Positions 35,669-48,958 of a DNA stretch of 64,000 nucleotides are shown one piece after another (position 1 is the first letter of the stretch; each line of letters begins with the position of its first letter). Both the position numbers and the translations under genes were made by a program. Origin of the DNA: Enterococcus wangshanyuanii. Lineage in GTDB: Bacteria; Bacillota; Bacilli; Lactobacillales; Enterococcaceae. The notes under the pieces were generated by a model that was not told where the DNA came from, did not search any database, and saw only the letters and a list, made by a program, of their open reading frames with translations. The stretch lies in contig NZ_CP021874.1 in assembly GCF_002197645.1 (NCBI RefSeq), positions 3,224,001 through 3,288,000 on the forward strand, given 5' to 3'.

Positions 35669-36532
35669 GTGAACAATAAATCAAAATCCTTTTGGTTCTT
35701 TTTGGCGCCTAGTCTGATTGGGATGGCAGTTGTTTTATTTATACCTTTGATCACAGGTGCCTACTATTCAATGACTGACTGGAATGGGATCAAAGTGGAT
35801 CAGTTTCTAGGCTTAGATAATTATATTCGGGCGTTTCAGGATGAACGTTTTCTTAGCAGTATTTGGTTTACGACGAAGTTTTCTGTCGTTGCTATTCTGT
35901 TGGTCAATGTGATTGGGCTTGGCTTGGCGCTATTAGTGACGCAAAAAGCGGATAAATTGAATAACCTGTTTCGAACGGTTTTCTTTATGCCTAATTTGAT
36001 CGGTGGGATCATTTTAGGGTTCATCTGGCAGTTTATTTTTATCAAAGCATTTTCTGCTATTGGGGATGCGACAGGGATCGAGTTTTTCAAAGGCTGGCTA
36101 TCGACGACGAATACAGGTTTTTGGGGTCTGGTCATTTTATTCGTTTGGCAAATGAGTGGTTATATTATGATCATCTATATTTCATTCATCAATAATATTC
36201 CAGATGAGATGATCGAAGCAGCAGAAATCGATGGGGCAACAGCGTGGCAAACATTTTGGAAAATCAAGTTTCCAATGCTGGCACCTGCCTTTACCGTTAG
36301 CTTGTTTTTGACGCTATCGAATGCGTTTAAAATTTATGACCAAAACTTAGCATTAACAGCAGGTGGTCCATTTGATTCGACGCAAATGGTGGCAATGAAT
36401 ATCGTCAATGAAGCCTTTGCGGTGAGAAATATGGGTTATGCGCAAGCGAAAGCCGTGATCTTCTTGGTTATCATCGCTGTGATTTCAGTCGTTCAAATCA
36501 GTATTACTAGAAAGCGGGAGGTTGACCTATGA
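35669..36532 (+). CDS. Sugar ABC permease (MalF type)
   Basis: Permease of 287 residues with six hydrophobic segments and the coupling loop EMIEAAEIDGATAWQTFWKI. The GTG start at 35669 is supported by AAGGAGGG. It overlaps the next permease by 4 bp and pairs with it. It belongs to the carbohydrate uptake transporter 1 family, which typically imports oligosaccharides without phosphorylation. Confidence 0.92.
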   Translation: MNNKSKSFWFFLAPSLIGMAVVLFIPLITGAYYSMTDWNGIKVDQFLGLDNYIRAFQDERFLSSIWFTTKFSVVAILLVNVIGLGLALLVTQKADKLNNLFRTVFFMPNLIGGIILGFIWQFIFIKAFSAIGDATGIEFFKGWLSTTNTGFWGLVILFVWQMSGYIMIIYISFINNIPDEMIEAAEIDGATAWQTFWKIKFPMLAPAFTVSLFLTLSNAFKIYDQNLALTAGGPFDSTQMVAMNIVNEAFAVRNMGYAQAKAVIFLVIIAVISVVQISITRKREVDL

Positions 36533-37353
36533 GAAAGCAAAAACAAAGAAAAGCACTCTGGATCAAGCTTCTTGGGATTGGTTTGACACTTTTATGGCTG
36601 TATCCGTTTTATTTGATCGTTGTCAATTCATTCAAAACAAAATCTGAGATTTTTAAGAATACATTGAGTGTGCCGCAGAATTTTACAACAGAAAATTATC
36701 CAGTCGCTTTTGAAAAGCTGGATTTCTTTAGAAGTGCCTTCAATTCAATTTTGATTACAGGTATTTCATTGTTTGTGATCGTCGTTTGTACCTCTATGGC
36801 TGCTTATGCGTTGTCTCGAAATAAAAGCAAGTTGAGTAATACCTTGTATTTTGTGATTGCGATTGGGTTATTGATCCCCTTTCAAGCAATTATGATCCCT
36901 TTGGTTTCTTTCTTTGGAAAGGCCAATATGCTGAACCGTCCGGGACTTGTGATCATGTATCTTGGATTAGCCAGCAGTATGGCGATTTTTCTGTACTTTG
37001 GGGCTTTAAGAAGCATACCGCAGTCATTGGATGAAGCAGCAACGATCGACGGTGCTTCAAAGTTTCAAATTTATTGGTATATCATCTTGCCATTATTAAA
37101 GCCAACGACTGTCACAGTTATCGTGTTGAATGCGATCTGGTTTTGGAATGATTACTTACTTCCTTCTTTGGTGATCAATAAAGAAGGCATGTACACTATC
37201 CCGCTGAAGATGTTTTATTTCTTCGGGCAATATTCAAAACAATGGCATTTAGCTCTGGCGGCGCTGTTTATTGCGATTATTCCGATCATCATTCTTTACG
37301 TGTTCCTGCAAAAGTATATCATCAAAGGAATTTCGGATGGTGCGGTGAAGTAA
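36529..37353 (+). CDS. Sugar ABC permease (MalG type)
   Basis: Permease of 274 residues with six hydrophobic segments and the coupling loop SLDEAATIDGASKFQIYWYI. It overlaps the MalF-type gene (ATGA). No ATPase gene occurs in the cluster, so a shared MsmX-like ATPase encoded elsewhere probably energises it, as is common in Firmicutes. Confidence 0.92.
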   Translation: MRKQKQRKALWIKLLGIGLTLLWLYPFYLIVVNSFKTKSEIFKNTLSVPQNFTTENYPVAFEKLDFFRSAFNSILITGISLFVIVVCTSMAAYALSRNKSKLSNTLYFVIAIGLLIPFQAIMIPLVSFFGKANMLNRPGLVIMYLGLASSMAIFLYFGALRSIPQSLDEAATIDGASKFQIYWYIILPLLKPTTVTVIVLNAIWFWNDYLLPSLVINKEGMYTIPLKMFYFFGQYSKQWHLALAALFIAIIPIIILYVFLQKYIIKGISDGAVK

Positions 37354-37414
37354 AACGGAACGTTGTTACCTATGAATTATCCAGCTGCACAGGCTAGCTC
37401 TTTGGAAAAAAGAT

Positions 37415-37575
37415 AACTATTGAGTGAGATAAAGAGCATCTCAATCAATAGTTCCTATTTGCTGAGAATCACAACGAAAGTAATGAGTTGATGATGAACA
37501 GTACAAGACTTTCGTAGAAAGTGTTGATCATTTTTTACTCAGAGCAGGACGAGCCTGTTCCGCTTTTATAGTCAG
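37415..37575 (+). promoter_or_regulatory. Hairpin region between permease and GH31 genes
   Basis: Strong stem AACTATTGAGTGAGAT/ATCTCAATCAATAGTT (37415-37453) with no T run, then a weaker terminator-like arm with GTTCCGCTTTTAT (37557-37569) immediately before the SD of the GH31 gene. It looks like partial termination or an mRNA-processing site rather than a gene. Confidence 0.5.
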
Positions 37576-37584
37576 GAGGAAATT

Positions 37585-41323
<3,739 letters not shown>

Positions 41324-41335
41324 AGTGTATGTAAG

Positions 41336-41376
41336 AAAGGCTGGAGCAATTTTTTCATTTGTTCCAGCCATTTTTA
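41336..41376 (+). terminator. Terminator after the GH1 gene
   Basis: GGCTGGAGCAA and TTGTTCCAGCC (one G-U pair) around a T/A-rich loop, then ATTTTTA. Confidence 0.75.
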
Positions 41377-41385
41377 AAATGAAAA

Positions 41386-41399
41386 TGTAACCGTTATTA
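41386..41399. promoter_or_regulatory. cre-like site before xylB
   Basis: TGTAACCGTTATTA differs from the TGNAANCGNWNNCA consensus at one fixed position and lies between the terminator and the xylB SD. Confidence 0.5.
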
Positions 41400-41417
41400 C
41401 AAAATGAGGTGAATAAA

Positions 41418-42905
41418 ATGTCCTATGTAATTGGTATCGATTTAGGAACTGGCTCAGTCAAGGGCCTGGTGGTAAATCAAGCAGGTAAGGTAGTTTTAGA
41501 AGCTGCCGAAAATTATCCGTTATATCATCCAGAAAAAGGCTATAGTGAACAAGATCCAGCAGATTGGCTGAATGGAACCAAGCAAGTATTGAAGCGATTG
41601 ATCAAAAAAATGCCAGAGCTAAAAGAACAGTTGGAGGGCATCAGCTTTTCCGGTCAAATGCATAGTTTGGTATTGCTGGATCATAACGATCAGCCTTTGA
41701 GAAACGCTATTTTATGGAATGATGTACGTACGACAAAGCAATGTGAAGAAATCACTGAAATCTTGGGAGAACAATTGCTTGTAAAAACGAAAAATTTAGC
41801 CTTAGAAGGGTTTACCTTACCTAAACTGCTTTGGGTCAAAGAGCATGAACCTGATCTTTGGACGCAGGCAGCGCATTTCCTTTTGCCGAAAGATTATGTC
41901 GCTTTTTGGCTGACAGGAAATAAGCAGATGGAGCTTTCTGATGCAGCTGGGACTTTATTATTGAATGTGATGGATCAAAAATGGGATCTTGAGATAGCAG
42001 ATGCTTTTGGAATTACTCATGAATTGCTGCCGACACTCGTTTCTTCAATCGATAAAGTAGGCACGATAAACAAATCTTTATGTGAAGAGTTAGGAATCAA
42101 AAACAGTGTCGAGGTCTTTGCTGGTGGAGCTGATAACGCATGCGCGGCTCTCGGTGCGGGAATCATCAATCAAGAGCGGGGGTTATGCAGTATTGGTACT
42201 TCTGGTGTTTTTTTAGCATACGAGGGAATAGAGGAACAACAATATCAGGGCAAACTGCATTTCTTCAATCACGTGATCCCAAAGGCTTATTATTCAATGG
42301 GCGTCACTCTGGCTGCTGGTCAAAGCTTGACTTGGTTTAAAGAAACCTTTGCAAAAGAAAGGTCGTTTGACGATCTGCTTCACGGAGCAAGGAAAAGTCC
42401 TATTGGTGCAAATGGCTTATTATTTACACCTTATATCATGGGCGAACGTACGCCTCATGTAGATAGTCAAATCAGAGGGAGCTTTATCGGGATCGATGCG
42501 AGCCAAGAAATCACCGATTTTACCAGAGCGGTTTTAGAAGGAATTACTTTTTCTCTAAGAGATGCCCAAGTGTTGATGGAAACCGTTGCAGGGAAGCGAT
42601 TTAAAGAAATTGTTTCGGTTGGCGGCGGGGCTAAAAGTGATCTTTGGATGCAAATACAAGCTGATATTTTTAATACGAAAATCGTGACATTAAAAACAGA
42701 GCAAGGTCCAGGTTTGGGCGCAGCCATGCTCGCTGCTGTGGGATGCGGCTGGTTCAAAACAGTGGAAGAATGTGCAGCAACGTTCGTCGATTATGACAGA
42801 GAATATTTCCCAGATGAAAAAGCAGCAATGCAATACGAAAAAATCTACCACTTATATGCGCAAGTCTATCCGCAAACGAGAGAGTTGTGTCATCAATTAA
42901 AATAA
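41418..42905 (+). CDS. xylB: Xylulokinase
   Basis: FGGY-family kinase of 495 residues phosphorylating D-xylulose to xylulose 5-phosphate. The ATG at 41418 is chosen because GAGGTG (which contains an in-frame GTG) is its SD. Motifs: IGIDLGTGSVKGL at the N-terminus, FSGQMHSLVLLD (xylulose binding), AGGADNACAALGAG and VGGGAKSDLWMQIQADIF. With XylA it completes xylose entry into the pentose phosphate or phosphoketolase route. Confidence 0.95.
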   Translation: MSYVIGIDLGTGSVKGLVVNQAGKVVLEAAENYPLYHPEKGYSEQDPADWLNGTKQVLKRLIKKMPELKEQLEGISFSGQMHSLVLLDHNDQPLRNAILWNDVRTTKQCEEITEILGEQLLVKTKNLALEGFTLPKLLWVKEHEPDLWTQAAHFLLPKDYVAFWLTGNKQMELSDAAGTLLLNVMDQKWDLEIADAFGITHELLPTLVSSIDKVGTINKSLCEELGIKNSVEVFAGGADNACAALGAGIINQERGLCSIGTSGVFLAYEGIEEQQYQGKLHFFNHVIPKAYYSMGVTLAAGQSLTWFKETFAKERSFDDLLHGARKSPIGANGLLFTPYIMGERTPHVDSQIRGSFIGIDASQEITDFTRAVLEGITFSLRDAQVLMETVAGKRFKEIVSVGGGAKSDLWMQIQADIFNTKIVTLKTEQGPGLGAAMLAAVGCGWFKTVEECAATFVDYDREYFPDEKAAMQYEKIYHLYAQVYPQTRELCHQLK

Positions 42906-42925
42906 ATCGGTTTGGAGTTGAAACG

Positions 42926-43792
42926 ATGAATCTATTAGCTTTTGATATTGGGGGAAGTTCAGTTAAATACGGACTGTGGAAAAATGAAAAGCTCACCGAA
43001 CAGGATAGTTTCCCTTTACCTAAAGACTGGACTGAAATGAAACAGACCTTCAAACAAATTTTTGACCAAAAAAACCAAGCAGGAACTCTTTCAGGCGTCG
43101 CTTTCAGTGCACCTGGTGTCGTTGATGATAAAAAGGGTGAAATTCGTGGAGTGAGCGCCGTACCATACATTCATCATTTTCCAATTAGTGAAGAGTTAGA
43201 AACGTTATTTGGAGTACCCGTTTCAATGGAAAATGACGCTAATTGTGCCGCATTAGCGGAAGTATGGCAGGGAGCGGCTAAGGATACGGCTGATTCGATT
43301 TTCTTTGTGATCGGCACAGGAATTGGTGGAGCAGTGATCATTGATCGAAAACTGTTTAAAGGCAGAAATCTATTTGGCGGCGAATTTGGCTATATGGCGC
43401 TGAATGAATCTTCTTCATTAAGTGAGTTAGGCAGCTCAGTGAAAATCGTCAAAAAGTACAATTTGATCAATGGCACCCAAATAGATGGTAAAGAGCTATT
43501 TGAGCGGGCGGAAAAAGAAGATCCATTAGCCGTCCAATTAGTCGAGCAGTTTTATGCAGCGATCGCAAGAGGCATCTATAATCTACTAGTTTGCTTTGAC
43601 TCGGGAAGGGTCGTCTTAGGCGGCGGAGTCTCTAAAAATGAACAGCTACTGCCGAATATCCAAAGACATTTAACGCGTATTTTATTGGAACATGCAGTGA
43701 CAGATATGGACTACGAGTTGGTTACTTGTGAATTTGGGAATGATGCAAATTTGATTGGTGCGGTCTATCATTTTATGGAAAATAATGCGTAG
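42926..43792 (+). CDS. ROK-family sugar kinase (probable glucokinase)
   Basis: Sugar kinase of 288 residues with the ATP-binding DIGGSSVKYGLW, catalytic ENDANCAALAE and GIGGAVIIDRKLFKGRNLFGGEFGY. The classical ROK zinc motif CxCGxxGC is missing; the segment after GGEFGYM reads LNESSSLSELGS instead. This zinc-less subtype occurs in lactic acid bacteria. In context it would phosphorylate the glucose freed by the GH31/GH1 enzymes. It follows xylB by 20 bp and ends the locus before a terminator. Confidence 0.85.
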   Translation: MNLLAFDIGGSSVKYGLWKNEKLTEQDSFPLPKDWTEMKQTFKQIFDQKNQAGTLSGVAFSAPGVVDDKKGEIRGVSAVPYIHHFPISEELETLFGVPVSMENDANCAALAEVWQGAAKDTADSIFFVIGTGIGGAVIIDRKLFKGRNLFGGEFGYMALNESSSLSELGSSVKIVKKYNLINGTQIDGKELFERAEKEDPLAVQLVEQFYAAIARGIYNLLVCFDSGRVVLGGGVSKNEQLLPNIQRHLTRILLEHAVTDMDYELVTCEFGNDANLIGAVYHFMENNA

Positions 43793-43798
43793 TGAATG

Positions 43799-43838
43799 GA
43801 AATGTTTGAACAGTGTTCGCACTGCTCAAACGTTTTTT
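43799..43838 (+). terminator. Terminator of the xyl/xyloglucan locus
   Basis: GTTTGA-CAGTG and CACTG-TCAAAC around TTCG, a stable tetraloop hairpin with T6 after it. Confidence 0.85.
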
Positions 43839-43933
43839 GTTAAAGAGTCTTTACTGTGCGGTCGTTTCCTCCTTTGATATAATTGAATTGTGAAGTCCTT
43901 AGGGATATCGAATGGAACAAAGGAGGAATCAGT

Positions 43934-45265
43934 ATGGAAAAATTTGATATAATCATCATCGGTAGTGGTCCTGGCGGAATGGCAGCTGCGTATGATCTAG
44001 CGGCTAGCGGTAAAAAGATTGCTGTTGTTGAAGCTGATCTTTGGGGTGGCACATGTCCTAACCGGGGATGTGATCCAAAGAAAGTATTGTATGGGGCAAT
44101 AGAAGCGCAAGATGCCGTTCAACAGCTTGAACATCATGTTTTTTCTACCGTGCCTAAAATCAACTGGCGTGAATTGATGGCTTACAAAGAAACCTTTACT
44201 CAGCATGTTCCAACTGAACAAAAAGCTGGCTTGGATAGTGTAGGTATTCAAACGATTTACGGACAGGCTGTTTTTAAAGATGAGCACACCATTACTGTGG
44301 CACAACAGGAATATCAAGCAGATAGCTTCATCATAGCAACAGGTCAAAGACCAGCTATTCTATCGATTCCCGGCAAGGAATATTTTGAGACAAGTACTGA
44401 ATTTCTCAGTATGGAGGAATTACCTGAGACAATGATTTTTGTCGGAGGCGGGTATATTTCTTTGGAGTTGGCAAATATCGCGAACAGCTGTGGGGCGGAG
44501 GTTCATTTGCTGCATCATAATGATCATCCATTGAAAGGCTTTGATGCAGAGTTGACCAAGGAATTGATCGAACAATTAAGTGCTCGGGGAATTCACTTTC
44601 ATCTAAATGAATCTGCTGAAAAAATCGTCAAGCAGGAGAAAAAATACAGTGTAACCTTGACAAGTGGCGGAGAATTACTTGTTGATCGTGTCTTTTGTGC
44701 GGTCGGAAGAATACCAAATGTAGAGAATTTAGGATTAGAAAAAATTGGAGTAAATTATAGTCGAAAGGGAATTATCGTAAATGACTATTTGCAGACGAGT
44801 GTTAAAAATATTTATGCATTAGGAGACTGTTTAGAAAAATCACTCCCTAAATTAACACCCGTTTCAAGTTTTGAAGGCAGTTATTTAGCGGATTTGATTG
44901 GAAAAAATAAACAAGAGCCTATTGAGTATCCGACTATACCAACCATTATTTTCAGCTCGCCTAAACTTGCTCAAGTTGGTTTGACAAATGAAGAAAAACT
45001 AGATGCTGAAAACTATGAGGTACAAAAGTTAGATCTGTCACAATGGTTTACATATAAACGCATCAATGAGCCGCTGGTTAAAGCTACGATCGTAACCGAA
45101 AAAGCGACAGGAATGTTAGTAGGAGCATCTGTTTTAGGCAATGAGGCCGATCAATTGATCAATCTTTTCACTATCATGATCAATCAAAAATTACCAGCAG
45201 AACAAATCGATCGATTGATTATGCTCTATCCAACGGTGGGCAGTGATCTAGGGTATTTGTATTAA
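43934..45265 (+). CDS. Class I pyridine nucleotide-disulfide oxidoreductase, unusual C-terminus
   Basis: FAD/NAD(P)H-dependent disulfide reductase of 443 residues. FAD motif IIIGSGPGGMAAAYD, redox-active pair in GGTCPNRGCDPKK (C-x4-C), second dinucleotide motif FVGGGYISLELA and FAD motif IYALGDC. The C-terminal His-Glu dyad of glutathione reductase (HPTxxE) is replaced by YPTVGSD, so the usual catalytic acid/base His is a Tyr. It may therefore use a different substrate or mechanism. GGAGGAATC precedes the ATG; TATAAT at 43878-43883 is a possible -10. Confidence 0.88.
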   Translation: MEKFDIIIIGSGPGGMAAAYDLAASGKKIAVVEADLWGGTCPNRGCDPKKVLYGAIEAQDAVQQLEHHVFSTVPKINWRELMAYKETFTQHVPTEQKAGLDSVGIQTIYGQAVFKDEHTITVAQQEYQADSFIIATGQRPAILSIPGKEYFETSTEFLSMEELPETMIFVGGGYISLELANIANSCGAEVHLLHHNDHPLKGFDAELTKELIEQLSARGIHFHLNESAEKIVKQEKKYSVTLTSGGELLVDRVFCAVGRIPNVENLGLEKIGVNYSRKGIIVNDYLQTSVKNIYALGDCLEKSLPKLTPVSSFEGSYLADLIGKNKQEPIEYPTIPTIIFSSPKLAQVGLTNEEKLDAENYEVQKLDLSQWFTYKRINEPLVKATIVTEKATGMLVGASVLGNEADQLINLFTIMINQKLPAEQIDRLIMLYPTVGSDLGYLY

Positions 45266-45271
45266 TGGCAA

Positions 45272-45325
45272 AAAGAGTCCAGAACAAAAACTAGAAAGCC
45301 GTTTTGTTTTGGGCTCTACTTCTTG
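45272..45325 (+). terminator. Terminator after the oxidoreductase gene
   Basis: AGAGTCC-GAACAAAA and TTTTGTT-TGGGCTCT, followed by ACTTCTT. Confidence 0.7.
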
Positions 45326-45463
45326 ATAGACGACTTTTGTCTCAGCACCTTTTTAGATAGAAAATCAATTGTCTATGAATTATCGTTATGCTTTATTTTT
45401 AGTGTTTACTACCTTTATAATATATAGGGATCGTAAAAAATGTTGAAAAGTAGAGGAAATGAT

Positions 45464-46960
45464 ATGAATCAAACGATACGGCAATTTGGTGTTTTATTAG
45501 CAGTACTGATTATTGGAATAGGAATACTGTTTCTTCTTTTTCCTCAAGTGATGCTTGTTTTTCTTATGTTTTTTGAAATTATTGCTATTATATTGAGTAT
45601 TTATATTTTATTTAAACGGACAGATGTGACGAGTATTAAGGTTGCTTGGATACTTACACTGTATTGCCTACCGATAGTTGGTATATTTTTGTATCTTTTT
45701 TTTGGTCGAAGCCAGTTGAAAAGCACAGCGATCCAAAAAAAAGAACAGCAATATCTACATGAATATGTTCAAACCCTTCAGACAAATTATACTAGTCCGA
45801 CAAGCATGCTAAAGATCAAAAATGAACGCTTAACTGAGAAGAGAGTGCTCGGAGGCAATCGTTTTGATATCCTAACAGATGGTGAGGCGACATTTGATGC
45901 CATTTTTACCGCTATCGAAGAAGCAAAAGAGCATATCCATTTGTTTTATTTCATCATCAAAGAAGATGAGTTGGCTGAAAAATTGAAGAAATCTTTGATC
46001 AAAAAAGCCGGTGAAGGTGTACAGGTTCGTTTTGCGGTGGATGGCTTAGGGTCGTTGAAATTGTCTGATGCCTATTTAAACGCATTACGAGAAGCGAACG
46101 TAGAGGTATGTATTTTTAATCCGATCCGTACCTTCTATCACCTATTTAGAGCCAATTGGCGCAATCACCGGAAAGTGATCGTGATCGATGGACGGATAGG
46201 TTTCACTGGTGGCTTGAATATTGGAAATGAATACTTAGGTCTGACTGAAAAATTTTCATCTTGGCGAGATACACATATAAGGCTACAAGGGCCAGTAGTC
46301 ACACAACTACAGGAAACGTTTCTTTATGACTGGCTGTATATGAAAAATAAAATTGGGAGTGCCAGTGAATTTTTATCTAAACAGTATTTTCCAAACGAGA
46401 GAGCGGGTAATGATGAGGGTCAGGTGATTTATGGTGGACCTTATGATCAGGAACGGATGATCCGTGATGTATTTTTTAATATGATCGACTCAGCAACCGC
46501 TAAGATATCGATTGCCAGTCCGTATTTTGTTCCAGATGATGAGATGCTGGCTTTGTTAAGAAGAGTTGCCCGGAATGGGATCGAGGTAGAAATCTTGATT
46601 CCGGGAAAAGGAGACCGGAAGCTTTCGTATTATGGAAATGATTTTTATTTAGAAACATTGATCAGTGCAGGGATCAAGGTATATAAGTATGACAATACAG
46701 CCTTTTTACATTGTAAAGTGATGATTATCGATGAAAAGATCGCGACTGTTGGTTCTACGAATTTTGATATTCGCAGCTTTGATATCAATCATGAGGTTTC
46801 TGTTATTTTATACAATGGAAAAGGGGTAAAAAAATTGGCAGAGGATTATCGGAGGGATGTGCAGAAAGCTACTGAGATCACTGACGTAGATCTTGCTGAA
46901 AGAAGCCGCTGGAAAAAAATCAAAGGCAGAGTCTGCGGTCTTTTTGCACCGCTTTTATAA
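45464..46960 (+). CDS. cls: Cardiolipin synthase
   Basis: Phospholipase D-superfamily membrane enzyme of 498 residues joining two phosphatidylglycerols to cardiolipin. Two N-terminal membrane segments (about 8-60) are followed by a PLDc nuclease-like pair of HKD motifs, HRKVIVIDGRIGFTGG (about 230) and HCKVMIIDEKIATVGS (about 415). The ATG at 45464 follows AGAGG at 7 bp; an in-frame ATG at 45440 has no SD. Monocistronic. Cls enzymes influence daptomycin susceptibility in enterococci, which is general knowledge and not shown here. Confidence 0.92.
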   Translation: MNQTIRQFGVLLAVLIIGIGILFLLFPQVMLVFLMFFEIIAIILSIYILFKRTDVTSIKVAWILTLYCLPIVGIFLYLFFGRSQLKSTAIQKKEQQYLHEYVQTLQTNYTSPTSMLKIKNERLTEKRVLGGNRFDILTDGEATFDAIFTAIEEAKEHIHLFYFIIKEDELAEKLKKSLIKKAGEGVQVRFAVDGLGSLKLSDAYLNALREANVEVCIFNPIRTFYHLFRANWRNHRKVIVIDGRIGFTGGLNIGNEYLGLTEKFSSWRDTHIRLQGPVVTQLQETFLYDWLYMKNKIGSASEFLSKQYFPNERAGNDEGQVIYGGPYDQERMIRDVFFNMIDSATAKISIASPYFVPDDEMLALLRRVARNGIEVEILIPGKGDRKLSYYGNDFYLETLISAGIKVYKYDNTAFLHCKVMIIDEKIATVGSTNFDIRSFDINHEVSVILYNGKGVKKLAEDYRRDVQKATEITDVDLAERSRWKKIKGRVCGLFAPLL

Positions 46961-47078
46961 TTAAATTGAGAAATTTCGATTTTATTTTCCAAATTGGAGC
47001 TAAGTTTGTTTAGTGATCTAAAAATGAATAAAATAAAACAGCTGTTCAAAAGACGAAGCAGCTGCATCTAATAATCGA

Positions 47079-47534
47079 CTATAATAATGTTTTTTCATAA
47101 TGAACCCAAGAATCAGTTCTTTCTCCGAAGGAGTCATAAAGTTTTTGAGCACCAAGGTTATCTATATGTGTTTCCCAAATCATACTGGCGCAATTATGTT
47201 TCTCTCCAAAAAGAATACATTCTTGAATAAGTTTTTTACCAATAGCTAACCCTCTATAGTCACTATCAACAAATAGGTCATTCATATTGAGGACTCTCTG
47301 TAATTTCATTGTGCTGAATGAATAATACAAGGTTGCAAAACCAACGATTTTTTGATCAATCTCAGCAACCAACTGGCAACCTAAATAATCAGAATCAACG
47401 AGATGTCTAATATGTTCCTCTATCTGAGTTCTAGTTATGGTTGGTTTTAGAACACTTAAATCCATATACTTCTGCATTAATGTAGTTAATTCTGGAAGAT
47501 CCTTCATTTCTGAACATCTAATATTTATTTCCAA
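47079..47534 (-). CDS. GNAT-family acetyltransferase
   Basis: Acetyl-CoA-dependent N-acetyltransferase of 151 residues. The acetyl-CoA loop is in VDSDYRGLAIGKKLI (R-x-x-x-x-G-K, about 90-105), followed by the motif B region SMIWETHIDNLGAQKLYDSFG. Starts with TTG at 47534, preceded by GGGAGG at 9 bp. The substrate is unknown. It is transcribed convergently with cls and has no operon partner. Confidence 0.85.
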   Translation of the reverse strand: MEINIRCSEMKDLPELTTLMQKYMDLSVLKPTITRTQIEEHIRHLVDSDYLGCQLVAEIDQKIVGFATLYYSFSTMKLQRVLNMNDLFVDSDYRGLAIGKKLIQECILFGEKHNCASMIWETHIDNLGAQKLYDSFGERTDSWVHYEKTLL

Positions 47535-47729
47535 GTTATTTTACCTCCCTTTTCTTAATACTATAGCTTATCGTAAATAGCCATTCAATTGATGAGTGAG
47601 GTTTTTAAAAGGAACTTAAATATAGTATGATCGTTGCAAATATTTAGTTAGAAATTCACGAGGCGGAGACCAAAAAACGTTTAGCTTCCAGAAATAATCT
47701 ACTTTTTTCTCATCATTTATTTGAATTTA

Positions 47730-47770
47730 GAGGCCGAAACAAAACTAAAAAACAGTTTTGTTTCGGCCTC
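47730..47770 (-). terminator. Terminator of the M20-MFS-M20 operon
   Basis: Perfect 17-bp stem GAGGCCGAAACAAAACT / AGTTTTGTTTCGGCCTC with a 7-base loop. No long T run follows on the minus strand, so efficiency is uncertain. Confidence 0.7.
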
Positions 47771-47778
47771 GTTTCACT

Positions 47779-48924
47779 TTATTTCAAATACTCTTTAGCA
47801 ATCGATTCATTGATCGTAATCATTTGATAAAAATCATCGATATTGACAAATTCATTTGGCTGATGAGCATATTTGGTTTCACCAGGACCTAAAATCAAGA
47901 TAGGAAAGTCTTTATTCACGCGTCCAAACTGTGACCCATCAGTATAGCCTGTCATGCCGAAGGTCTTAGCCGTTTGACCAGTGACTTCTGAGACAACTTT
48001 TTGTGTTAAAACTGTAAATGGATCGTCAAGCTCTGTTCTCATTGACGGTAAATCGTTAATGAACTCGATTTCTGCTTTAAATCCTGGAACGGTTTCAGTC
48101 AGTTTTGCCAGCATATCGTTAAATTGTTGTTTTAGCTCAGCGTGATTTTGCGCTTTGATCGTGCGGATATCGATTTCTACTGTACATTTATCGGGAACAA
48201 CATTAGTGCCGTTGCCACCGTTGATAATATCCAGACTAGAAGTAGATGCGCCCACCAATTCATCGACAGATTTAGAGAAGTCAAAGGTTTCTTTGAATGC
48301 ATTTAATACTAAAAGCATATGTTCGATTGCGTTGACACCTTGATCAGGCATAGAACCGTGCGCTGTTTTTCCATAAGTTGTGATTCGAGGCCATAAAGCA
48401 CCTTTATGGGCCACACCGATTTCTACATTTGTTGGTTCACCAATGACTAAGGCGTCAAGATCGTCAGCATAGCCTTCATCGACTAATTGTCCTGATCCGA
48501 TCGCACTCGTTTCTTCCCCGACAGTCGCTAATAGTTTGATACTTCCTTTAAACGGACTGCCTGCTTCTTTTAAACGGATCATAGCCACAACAGCTGCTAT
48601 CAGACCTGATTTCATATCGCAAGTGCCTCGGCCGTAAAGTAAGCCATCTTTTTCAACTGCCGCAAATGGATCTTCATCCCAAGGAATTTCCCCGACAGGT
48701 ACGACATCCATATGACCAGAAAAGCCTAAAACAGGGCCAGGTGCAGTGCCTTTCAACGTAGCGACCAACTGACTTCGTCCGTCACTGTAAGTCACTTGCT
48801 CACAAGGAATACCATAGGAGTTGAATAGCGCTTCAAGCTTGTCAGCTACTTGTTTTTCTTCCCCTAAAATACTTTTGATTTGAACGACTTCTTTTAATAA
48901 TTGTAATGCTTCTTGATTGTTCAT
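47779..48924 (-). CDS. M20 family peptidase/deacylase (ArgE/DapE type)
   Basis: Zinc-dependent hydrolase of 381 residues. Metal-binding motifs: SGHMDVVPVG, YGRGTCDMKSGL and GEETSAIGS with the general-base Glu, and the lid domain with GVAHKGALWPRITTYGKTAHGS. The ATG at 48924 follows GGAGG; a TTG five codons earlier lies inside the SD. Third gene of the operon. Family members deacylate N-acyl amino acids or cleave dipeptides; specificity cannot be read here. Confidence 0.88.
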   Translation of the reverse strand: MNNQEALQLLKEVVQIKSILGEEKQVADKLEALFNSYGIPCEQVTYSDGRSQLVATLKGTAPGPVLGFSGHMDVVPVGEIPWDEDPFAAVEKDGLLYGRGTCDMKSGLIAAVVAMIRLKEAGSPFKGSIKLLATVGEETSAIGSGQLVDEGYADDLDALVIGEPTNVEIGVAHKGALWPRITTYGKTAHGSMPDQGVNAIEHMLLVLNAFKETFDFSKSVDELVGASTSSLDIINGGNGTNVVPDKCTVEIDIRTIKAQNHAELKQQFNDMLAKLTETVPGFKAEIEFINDLPSMRTELDDPFTVLTQKVVSEVTGQTAKTFGMTGYTDGSQFGRVNKDFPILILGPGETKYAHQPNEFVNIDDFYQMITINESIAKEYLK

Positions 48925-48958
48925 CCGTATTTCCTCCAATTTATGAAATAAGACTAAT

